DNA of 64,000 bases, taken from positions 62,001-126,000 of the forward strand of contig OZ243962.1 of the NCBI GenBank assembly GCA_965214625.1, read 5' to 3'. The notes under the pieces are model-generated. The model did not search any database and was not told where the DNA came from. It saw only the letters and a list, made by a program, of their open reading frames with translations. This document shows, piece after piece, positions 17,314 through 24,677 of the stretch. This DNA is from G965214625 sp965214625 (GTDB lineage: Bacteria > Pseudomonadota > Gammaproteobacteria > Arenicellales > Poriferihabitantaceae). The position numbers and the translations under genes are program-made. The number at the start of each line of letters is the position of its first letter. Within the stretch, counting starts at the first letter, position 1.

Positions 17314-18165
17314 TCAGGAATTGGGCATCCGCATTTCCAGTTCAACCCAATAATAGGGATGATCGGATAGCCCGGGGGGGCTCATTCCGCCACTGGAGGG
17401 TTGAAAACCTTTGACTAAAATCCAATCGATACGATGATCCGTGTCGTTAGGCCCGAGTATTGTCCCGATGGCATCAGAACCCGGGTATCTTGCTAACCAT
17501 TGACCTAGTAGGGGATCACTGGCACGAGTATTCAAATCGGCCAATAAAATGGCGTACTTATGTTGTTGGAACTCACTTAACACGAATTGTAGCTGTGTCG
17601 GCCTGATGGCGCCAGTATCCAGGTGCGTGACAAAGATTCGAACGGGTTGGTCATTAAGCACCAGGTCCGCAAAAAGCATGTTCCGATAGCGTCGACTGCG
17701 GTTAGATGAGAACTCGTCCGCCCAGATCAATGGCTGGCGTTGCCAGTCATTGACCGGAAATCGACTCAATAGTCCATTCCCGATATAACTTTGATAATAG
17801 CGTTTTTGGATTGGTGCAAACAACCATCCGGTATTGAGTTTTTCCGCCAGCAGGGCGACTTGGTCTTTTTCGTTCAGAAACGAATGGCCCCGTGCTTCTT
17901 GAATGCCAACGATATCATCTTCGCTGAGCAAAGCGGCAATACGATCAATATCGGTCACCCCATCGAGTCCCGTGGCACGATGAATATTATAGGTCGAGAC
18001 CCGTATTTTTTCGACTCGACTGGCTTTCCATTGTTTCGGCGCATGGATAGATTGACCGACCGCGGCAGGATAGGGCGTACGGAAATTGGCAACGACAAGA
18101 TGGGACAGGAGTAAAACAAGGACCCCTCCCCAGGCGAGAAAGCAACCGGTACGTCTGAAACGCAT
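17314..18165 (-). CDS. Endonuclease/exonuclease/phosphatase family protein
   Basis: A 283-residue EEP-superfamily protein with an N-terminal membrane anchor or signal (about residues 8-27). Superfamily motifs are RVSTYNIHRATG-like start (IRVSTYNIHRATGLDG), VGIQEARG for the metal-binding glutamate, FVTHLDTG, ILLADLNTRASDPLL for the catalytic D/N pair, and GLSDHPYYWVELEM for the terminal D/H pair. Members include DNases, sphingomyelinases and lipid phosphatases; the substrate here is unknown. It lies directly against the stop of the upstream alpha/beta hydrolase (no gap) and is probably co-transcribed. Confidence 0.85.
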   Translation of the reverse strand: MRFRRTGCFLAWGGVLVLLLSHLVVANFRTPYPAAVGQSIHAPKQWKASRVEKIRVSTYNIHRATGLDGVTDIDRIAALLSEDDIVGIQEARGHSFLNEKDQVALLAEKLNTGWLFAPIQKRYYQSYIGNGLLSRFPVNDWQRQPLIWADEFSSNRSRRYRNMLFADLVLNDQPVRIFVTHLDTGAIRPTQLQFVLSEFQQHKYAILLADLNTRASDPLLGQWLARYPGSDAIGTILGPNDTDHRIDWILVKGFQPSSGGMSPPGLSDHPYYWVELEMRMPNS

Positions 18166-18978
18166 CTACGGGGCGCCGGTTTTCCCGATAAATCGTTTCA
18201 GTTCGTTCAAGACACCATCAGGTTGTTCGGACATGAGACTGTGCCCACAGTCGGGGATCAGGATGATCTCTGCAGCAGGATTTTTTCTGGCATGGACAAC
18301 AGCCAGCTTGGCCGGTGCCATTTTGTCCATCTGTCCACTGAGAAACAGGACCGGACAGGTCACCTTGTCTAATGCGATCTCCCCTCCGGAGTAGTGATGA
18401 CAGGCATTCAGATCAACCTGAACGGCACTTTTCTGACTGTTTTCCATCATGCTCATTTGCATCCCGGGAGACCAGAAACCCGGATTCGGTTCTCCACCGA
18501 TTTTTGATGTATGACTCCATTGCGTCATCATGGAGTAGGCCTTGCTGGGAGTGTCTTGGGCGGCTTGCAGCAGTTGCGGGGTCACCGACATGGGGTAACT
18601 GAATCCGACCAATGTCAGTGAATGCAGGGGGGCTGCCTTGTGGTTGAATGTCGTGGCGGCTTCCAGCGCGATCAGGGAACCCATACTGTGTCCAACCAGA
18701 TGAAAACCCGAAGCCGGGGTCAGGTTGATGAGGTTGTTCAGCCACTGTGCCATCTGTTCGATTGAGGCGAGCAATTGACCTTGGCTTAAGTTGTGTCCGG
18801 GGAGATCAATCGCCAGAATATTGTAGTTATGGTATGCGAAAAACCGACTTTGCAGTGCCCAGACCGTGTGGTCCATCGCGGTCCCGTGTACAAATACGAC
18901 GGTTTGACGATCCTCGCGAAGCTCGTGGGCAGCAGTGTAGGCGTAATACGCCGTGTCATCCAGAATCAATTTCATCAC
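18166..18978 (-). CDS. Alpha/beta hydrolase
   Basis: A 270-residue alpha/beta-fold hydrolase. The oxyanion region is FVHGTAMDHTVW, the nucleophile elbow is LVGHSMGSLIALE (Ser in GHSMG, about residue 98), and the catalytic His is in IPDCGHSLMSEQPDG with the acid likely in LFLSGQMDKMAP. No signal peptide, so it should be cytoplasmic. It ends one base before the EEP-family start and begins one base from the metY stop (18979), so it is part of the leftward metY operon. Substrate unknown. Confidence 0.88.
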   Translation of the reverse strand: MMKLILDDTAYYAYTAAHELREDRQTVVFVHGTAMDHTVWALQSRFFAYHNYNILAIDLPGHNLSQGQLLASIEQMAQWLNNLINLTPASGFHLVGHSMGSLIALEAATTFNHKAAPLHSLTLVGFSYPMSVTPQLLQAAQDTPSKAYSMMTQWSHTSKIGGEPNPGFWSPGMQMSMMENSQKSAVQVDLNACHHYSGGEIALDKVTCPVLFLSGQMDKMAPAKLAVVHARKNPAAEIILIPDCGHSLMSEQPDGVLNELKRFIGKTGAP

Positions 18979-20280
18979 TCAACTCCCCGCTTTCTTTGAC
19001 CGGTGAATCCCTTTTGACAGATCCTCGAGCAGATCGTCAATATCCTCCAGACCAATGGACAGTCGGATCGTTCCCTCATTGATGCCCGCCGCGAGCAAAT
19101 CATCCTTGCCCATTCGATAGTGTGTGGTACTGGCCGGATGTATAACCAATGATTTTGCATCTCCGACATTGGCAAGATGGGAAAAAATTTCCAATGATTC
19201 GGTAAATACACGGCCTGCTTCACGACCCCCCTTGAGGGTGAAACTGAAGACGGAACCGGCACCTTTGGGAAGCAACTGTTGACAAATCGGGTAATCCGGA
19301 TGTTCTGGCAATTCGGGATAGCTGACATCTTCAACCGCATCAGAGGTATGGAGAAACTCGATGACCTTTCGGGTATTTCCGATATGCCTATCCATTCGCA
19401 TGGAGAGTGTTTCCATCCCCTGGAGAATATAAAAGGCGGTTGTCGGACTCATGCATGCACCGAAATCCCTCAGTCCCTCCCTGCGGGCGCGCAGCAAGAA
19501 GGCGGCTTGTGATGATTCCTCATCGAAAGACATGTTATGGAATCCTTGATAGGGTTCAGACAGTGTCTGGAATTTTCCACTGTTTTCCCAGCTAAAGCGC
19601 CCATAATCCACCAGCACACCACCGATGATGGTGCCATGTCCACAAAGAAATTTGGTGGCCGAATGCATGATGATATCGGCACCATAATGAAAAGGCTTGA
19701 TCAGGTAGGGGGTAGTGAAAGTGGAATCAATCATGAGTGGGATGCGATGCTCATGGGCAAGTTCCGCAACCAGTGGCAGATTCATGACATCATTACCCGG
19801 ATTCCCGACGACTTCTCCGAAAATCAGCCGTGTATTGGGCTGGATGGCCTTGCGAATACCATCAATATCCCGCGGTGAAACGAACGTGGTCTCAATGCCG
19901 AATCGCGGAAGGGTATATTGCAGTATATTGTGAGACCCGCCATAAATCGCGCTTGAAGAGACGATATGTGACCCTGCATCCATCAATGTGGCAATTGCAA
20001 GATGGAGTGCGGCTTGCCCACTGGCTGTTGCGATGCCTCCGACCCCGTCTTCCAGCGCCGCGATGCGCTCCTCAAAAACGGCCGTCGTCGGATTGGACAG
20101 GCGGGAATAGGCATGACCGGGCCGTTCCATATTGAACAGCGACGCCGCCTGTTCGCTGTCCTTGAAGACATAGCTTGCGGTCTGGTAAATGGGGACTGCT
20201 CGAGCACCATGTACAGGATCGGGCCTTTGTCCGGCGTGCAAAGCGAGTGTGTCGAATCGGGTTTTAGTCGGCTGTCCCAT
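18979..20280 (-). CDS. metY: O-acetylhomoserine sulfhydrylase (aminocarboxypropyltransferase)
   Basis: A 433-residue PLP enzyme of the Cys/Met metabolism family, which makes homocysteine from O-acetylhomoserine and sulfide. Diagnostic parts are the N-terminal FDTLALHAGQRPDPVHGARA, YSRLSNPTTAVFEERIAALE, GGSHNILQYTLPRFG, and the Schiff-base lysine K210 in IMHSATKFLCGHG. The C-terminal RLSIGLEDIDDLLEDL is also typical. The length of about 430 residues with the extra loops separates it from MetB and MetC. It is the promoter-proximal gene of a run that continues with two hydrolases and the MtaD-like deaminase. Confidence 0.93.
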   Translation of the reverse strand: MGQPTKTRFDTLALHAGQRPDPVHGARAVPIYQTASYVFKDSEQAASLFNMERPGHAYSRLSNPTTAVFEERIAALEDGVGGIATASGQAALHLAIATLMDAGSHIVSSSAIYGGSHNILQYTLPRFGIETTFVSPRDIDGIRKAIQPNTRLIFGEVVGNPGNDVMNLPLVAELAHEHRIPLMIDSTFTTPYLIKPFHYGADIIMHSATKFLCGHGTIIGGVLVDYGRFSWENSGKFQTLSEPYQGFHNMSFDEESSQAAFLLRARREGLRDFGACMSPTTAFYILQGMETLSMRMDRHIGNTRKVIEFLHTSDAVEDVSYPELPEHPDYPICQQLLPKGAGSVFSFTLKGGREAGRVFTESLEIFSHLANVGDAKSLVIHPASTTHYRMGKDDLLAAGINEGTIRLSIGLEDIDDLLEDLSKGIHRSKKAGS

Positions 20281-21030
20281 GTATCTGTTCCCCTGTGTCT
20301 GTTTTATACGGTCCTAAAATATACGGTGCGCTTGAGAGCATACATACCACTGTGGCTGTGATATACATCCACATACGACTGGGCATATGGTATCAAAAAT
20401 CTCCACATGAAGAGTCAATACAAAACAGTGTGAGCAGTAAAATGGTCGTCTGGATGCTGCTGCCTGTCATGAGGCACTTTCTGTTTCCACAGATATAATC
20501 GATGGAATCCTGCGGATATTGTCGTTCTGCTTTCGGACCGAGAGACACGAGATGCGCTTATGGCTACTACGTTACGTTCCGGGTTGTGCTTTGCAAATGC
20601 TGCAAGTGTTTCCAATGAAGCGGCGGCTGTTGACACAGTAAGATGAGACAAAGATCTCAAACGACTGCAGTCGTATTTTGAATATCACAGGAGAAGAAGC
20701 GAGACTTACGAAATTGGCCTAAACTGGAATCACAGGAGCACGTGCAACACGTTCGATAATATGCCCATCGAAAGATCGGCAGTGGATTGAAATTGGTTGG
20801 CGGACTTGATTCGGTATACTATATTCTTGATGCCATGAGTCCGTCCAAACGAGTGTCAGTCACTGTTTGGCGGACATCCAATTAGCCAATAGGATGGAAT
20901 TGACAAGGCCAACTGATCAAATTATTCAGACGAGACGATTGATTCAGCACTTGTAATGACTGTCATTTGAAAGGTACGGCTTATCACAATGTACGTATAA
21001 ACGGTATATTCGACAAAACAGGATACGACG
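20281..21030. other. Divergent intergenic region between metY and the M24 gene
   Basis: About 750 AT-rich bases with no gene I trust. The longest minus-strand frame (about 80 codons near 20415-20660) is serine-rich and unrecognised. The notable content is a cluster of three related short sites near 20795-20875, annotated separately. I did not see a SAM- or SAH-type riboswitch ahead of metY. Confidence 0.5.
20795..20875. promoter_or_regulatory. Candidate operator cluster upstream of the M24 gene
   Basis: Three related sites occur in 81 bases: GGTTGGCGGACTT (20795-20807), AGTCCGTCCAAAC (20838-20850, opposite strand) and GTTTGGCGGAC (20865-20875). The second and third form an inverted repeat with 14 bases between. 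The arrangement looks like a dimeric regulator site with an additional half-site. No regulator gene is nearby. Confidence 0.4.
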
Positions 21031-22182
21031 ATGCCCCTTCATTTTCCAAAAGATGAATTACTGTCCCGACGACAGGCAGCAATCTCAAAACTGAACGAAT
21101 TAAATCTTGATGGAATACTGCTATTCAAACAGGAAAGCATGTTTTATCTTACGGGGTATGACACCTTTGGATATTGTTTTTTTCAATGTCTTTATCTTGG
21201 CTGTGATGGGCGTTACTTTCTCCTGACCCGCGCTCCGGATTTAAGACAAGCGCAGTACACGTCAGATATTGAAGATATTCGAATATGGGTAGATGGTGAA
21301 GGTGTCAACCCCGTTGTTGATCTGAGATCCATATTGGCTGATTATGCGGTGGAAGGCAAACACTTGGCTTGTGAATACAATGCCTATGGCTTGTCGGCAG
21401 CATACGGGAAACGCCTTGATCACGGATTGTCCAATTTTTGTCAGTTAACCGACGGCTCGACTTTGATCAGTCAACTCAGAGTGGTCAAAAGCGCCAATGA
21501 AGTGGCTTATGTGCGCCGAGCGGCAGAATTGGCCGATGATGCCATGGATGCGGCCATCGCAACCGCCGGTCCAGGTGTATTCGAAGGCGATATTCTGGCT
21601 GCAATGCAAGGAGCGATCTTTTCAGGCGGCGGGGATTATCCAGGTAATGAGTTTATTATCGGTTCGGGGCCAGGCGCGTTACTGTGTCGATATTTTACCG
21701 GACGCAATACCGTCGGGGAACAGGATCAACTGACACTGGAATACGCGGGTGCCTATCGACGATATCATGCGGCCTTGATGCAGACTTTCTTGACCGGAAA
21801 CCCCAGTGCCGAACATATCGCGATGCATCAGGCCTGTTCGGATGCCATGGAAGCCTGCCTTGCAGCGATCCGTCCGGGGCAAACTATGGGAACGGTATTT
21901 TCAGAGCATGCCCGAGTATTGGATGAGGCTGGTTATCGGGAGCATCGAATGAATGCGTGTGGATACAGTCTCGGCGCCATGTATACACCAATGTGGATGG
22001 ATTTTCCGATGTTTTATGCGGACAATCCGTATGCAATGAAGACTAACAATATTTTCTTCGTGCATATTATTTTGATGAATAGTCAGTCACAAAAATCAAT
22101 GACTTTGGGACAAACGGTCCGAGTGACAGCAGATGGGGTGGAAAGACTAAGTCGTCAGTCTACCGAATTGGTTGTCCTCTAA
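21031..22182 (+). CDS. M24-fold (creatinase/ectoine hydrolase-like) protein lacking the metallopeptidase ligands
   Basis: A 383-residue protein with an N-terminal creatinase-type domain (about residues 10-140) and a C-terminal pita-bread domain. Metal-dependent M24 peptidases have Asp/Asp/His/Glu/Glu ligands. Here the positions read LEYAGAYRRYHAALMQTF, NACGYSLGAMYTPMWMDFP and NNIFFVHIILMNSQ, so the ligand pattern is missing. This matches the metal-independent creatinase/ectoine-hydrolase (DoeA)-like branch with its GYS-G signature. It most likely hydrolyses a C-N bond in a small molecule, but the substrate is unknown; ectoine is only one candidate. No doeB or other ectoine genes are adjacent. 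Confidence 0.75.
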   Translation: MPLHFPKDELLSRRQAAISKLNELNLDGILLFKQESMFYLTGYDTFGYCFFQCLYLGCDGRYFLLTRAPDLRQAQYTSDIEDIRIWVDGEGVNPVVDLRSILADYAVEGKHLACEYNAYGLSAAYGKRLDHGLSNFCQLTDGSTLISQLRVVKSANEVAYVRRAAELADDAMDAAIATAGPGVFEGDILAAMQGAIFSGGGDYPGNEFIIGSGPGALLCRYFTGRNTVGEQDQLTLEYAGAYRRYHAALMQTFLTGNPSAEHIAMHQACSDAMEACLAAIRPGQTMGTVFSEHARVLDEAGYREHRMNACGYSLGAMYTPMWMDFPMFYADNPYAMKTNNIFFVHIILMNSQSQKSMTLGQTVRVTADGVERLSRQSTELVVL

Positions 22183-22851
22183 GAAGTTCCAAGGGTCAGC
22201 GGTGACAGTTTGATGTACACCGATTTTGAGCGGATTTCCTTGGGATGGCGCTTGTGATTATTCCATGCCTAGCGATCAGTAACTGATGATATATGCGTCT
22301 TATCTGTTTAGTTTGAGTATGAATGGTGCCATCAGGAAAGATGCAGTAGTTCATGGGGATTTTCAGTGTTCGGCTTGCCTGCATAAAGTTTCGAGTCCAT
22401 GTGGTGGACTTCTTCACATGACTTGCAAGCCGTTGTCATGGCTTATGGCATCTTGCCTGTTCATTAAATCGGGTAATCCACTGCATCCATGCTTGGATTT
22501 CTCTCGCATTTCTGTATGAATTTATGATCTTGCGGTCTTGGATTGACTATTTCAGGTGTGTGATGAGTTGAATGTACTCAGGAATATTCGTCGCCCCCTT
22601 GTGCTGTGAAACAATGAGGGAATTGATGTTCATGCTCAGGTCCGAATTAGATGCTGACTCAGCATGCACTTTCTTTTCATGATCGATTCGCAATCAAAAG
22701 AGAAGACGGAAATCTGATGATAACCACAAATTCCTTGGTTTCAGCGTATCTTGTTACAGCAGCATCCAATATATGCAATATTTCTTTATAATACCCCTTG
22801 AGTCTTATTCATTGTCCACCCATTTGCCATACAGTATTGAGATTGTGAAAT
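22183..22851. other. Intergenic region with a possible decayed minus-strand reading frame
   Basis: About 670 bases between two plus-strand genes. The minus strand from 22693 to 22196 is open in a single frame except for two stops (22547-22549 and 22436-22438). The rest has protein-like composition, such as NSYRNAREIQAWMQWITR. See the pseudogene entry. The last 150 bases before 22852 are AT-rich and should hold the decarboxylase promoter. Confidence 0.4.
22196..22693 (-). pseudogene. Possible decayed gene, unrecognised
   Basis: One minus-strand frame of about 166 codons contains only two stops, where random sequence would be expected to contain several. The segments read as helical, soluble protein: HEKKVHAESASNSDLSMNIN, then NIPEYIQLITHLK, stop, SIQDRKIINSYRNAREIQAW, stop, RLASHVKKSTTWTRNFMQAS. 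I could not connect it to a known family. It may be coincidence. Confidence 0.25.
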
Positions 22852-24327
22852 ATGATCAACGATCCGATCCATGAAGAGGAAGCGTTGGACATAGCATCTG
22901 ATGATGCTATGCGTAGCGAACTTGAGATGGCACCGGAGATGATGCTTGATCTCGCACGCCAGACAGCCGAGTTGCTGGTGGACCGCCTTAAGGACCTGCC
23001 GGAAAAAAACTCTTGGGATGGTGATTTCCGGCGATCACTCGAGCCCCAGTTGTTGGAAGATCCGCCCGAGGAGGGCTCTGCACCTGCCGAGGTCATCAAC
23101 AGGGTTGCCCGGGAAGTGCTTCCGTTCGCGATACGCCAGGATCATCCCCGTTGCTTCGCGTTTGTACCTTCTGCGCCTACTTGGCCTGGGGTGTTGGCTG
23201 ACTTTATTGCGGCCGGATATAATTTCAATGTCTGCACTTGGCTGGTTGCGAGCGGCCCAAGCCAGCTTGAACTCGTGGTCATCGACTGGTTTCGACGTTG
23301 GATCGGCTATCCAGAGAGCGCCGGTGGGTTGCTGACCAGCGGTGGATCGGCGGCCGCGCTCAACGCATTCGTCGCGGCGCGTGAAGCGGCGGATAATCCC
23401 GAACGGGCGACCGTGTATATGAGTGACCAGAGTCACAGTGCACAGATCCGCTCCGCAAGAATCGTCGGTGTTCGCCCTGACTGTATCCGCAAAGTTCCCA
23501 TCGACAGTACCTTTCGCCTGAACATGGATGCACTCGTTCGTGTTGTTGCCGATGATCGCGCTGCAGGTTATACCCCGATGGTGATTTGTGCGAATGCGGG
23601 TGCGACCGGTAACGGTGCCATCGATCCCCTGGAGTCAATGGCTGACTTCTGTGAAGCGGAAGATATCTGGCTACATACCGACGCATCCTACGGAGGCTTC
23701 GCAATGTTGACTGAAGACGGTCGCAAGCTCATGCGTGGTATCGAACGATCAGATTCCATCGCCTTGGACGGGCATAAATGGCTCTTCCAGCCCTACGAAG
23801 TCGGTAGTCTGCTGGTGAAGGATCTCCGTACGCTCGAAAACGCGTTCTCTGTCCACCATGATGTCCTGCAAGATACGATCTGGGGTGAAACCCATCCCAA
23901 CTTCTCGGACCGGGGTTTGCAACTGAGTCGGGGTTTTCGCGCACTGAAGATCTGGATGTCGATCCAGACTTTCGGCATGGCCGCATTCCGGCGTGCGGTG
24001 TCGAGGGCCATGCGGCTGGCCAGCAAGGCCGAGAAATTCATCCGGGAAAGTTCGACGCTGGAGTTGATGGCTCCCGCGTCGCTTGGGATCGTGTGCTTCC
24101 GGATCAACCCTGAGGAGGATGCAACCGACCCGCAAATCTTGGATGAAGTCAACAAAACGGTGCTTGCACGTGTGCTTTGGGAGGACCGGGCGCTCATGTC
24201 CTCGACGACCGTCGGTAACAGATTCTCCCTCCGTCTGTGTATTATCAATCATAATACGACTTGGAGTGATGTATACGAAACTTTGGTGTTTATCGAACAT
24301 ATCGGGCAAGAAGAACTGTCGGCATAG
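22852..24327 (+). CDS. Group II PLP-dependent decarboxylase (aromatic-L-amino-acid decarboxylase family)
   Basis: A 491-residue fold-type I PLP enzyme. The typical amino-terminal block is DHPRCFAFVPSAPTWPGVLA, followed by TWLVASGPSQLELVVIDWF and LLTSGGSAAALNAFVAARE. H308 and the Schiff-base lysine K309 lie in ALDGHKWLFQPYEVG, and D277 (HTDASYGG) pairs with the pyridine nitrogen. The family decarboxylates aromatic amino acids, histidine, glutamate or diaminobutyrate; these motifs look closest to the aromatic/tryptophan type, but the substrate is not certain. The gene seems more GC-rich than the AT-rich flanks, which would fit transfer, although flanks here are non-coding. Confidence 0.82.
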   Translation: MINDPIHEEEALDIASDDAMRSELEMAPEMMLDLARQTAELLVDRLKDLPEKNSWDGDFRRSLEPQLLEDPPEEGSAPAEVINRVAREVLPFAIRQDHPRCFAFVPSAPTWPGVLADFIAAGYNFNVCTWLVASGPSQLELVVIDWFRRWIGYPESAGGLLTSGGSAAALNAFVAAREAADNPERATVYMSDQSHSAQIRSARIVGVRPDCIRKVPIDSTFRLNMDALVRVVADDRAAGYTPMVICANAGATGNGAIDPLESMADFCEAEDIWLHTDASYGGFAMLTEDGRKLMRGIERSDSIALDGHKWLFQPYEVGSLLVKDLRTLENAFSVHHDVLQDTIWGETHPNFSDRGLQLSRGFRALKIWMSIQTFGMAAFRRAVSRAMRLASKAEKFIRESSTLELMAPASLGIVCFRINPEEDATDPQILDEVNKTVLARVLWEDRALMSSTTVGNRFSLRLCIINHNTTWSDVYETLVFIEHIGQEELSA

Positions 24328-24677
24328 AATACTCTATTCATGCCGGCGCCTGGTTCTGATGTTTATACCAGGTTTCTGAAGACCACGTGGTCAGCATTGA
24401 TCCCCATGGACATCGACATGGAGGAGAGCATATTCCTTGTATAAAGACGCAAACCGTTGCGTCTGTTCCTGCTGACGATCTGAAAAAAGAATGCATTAGA
24501 ATGTCGCAAGCCCATCATGGAATCGATTCAGTGACCGAATCTATCACTTTACATGTTTTGTAGTTAGCACGTGTAGAAGTGGGGTAGTGGGGTAGAGAGA
24601 GTTGCGAACGAACAGGTTAACCCTTAAAGTTGCCATGTATATCATTATTTAAACAATCTCAATGTACTGGGGAAAGC
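24328..24677. other. Intergenic region ahead of acs
   Basis: About 350 bases. A stem with arms CCTGGT (24349-24354) and ACCAGG (24367-24372) is followed by TTTCT, a weak terminator candidate for the decarboxylase gene. A perfect 12-base palindrome GACCACGTGGTC lies at 24381-24392. A G-rich stretch with a repeated GTGGGGTA is at about 24580-24595. No gene seen. Confidence 0.4.

Noticed and set aside
20281..20520. SAM or SAH riboswitch ahead of metY
   Set aside because: No recognisable conserved core or pseudoknot partner by eye; a covariance-model search would decide.
20415..20660. 81-codon minus-strand frame in the metY upstream region
   Set aside because: Serine- and threonine-rich, no motif, in a region more likely to hold promoters.
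23035..24309. Several long minus-strand frames under the PLP decarboxylase gene
   Set aside because: GC-rich coding sequence gives long antisense frames. They are arginine- and proline-rich and show no domains.
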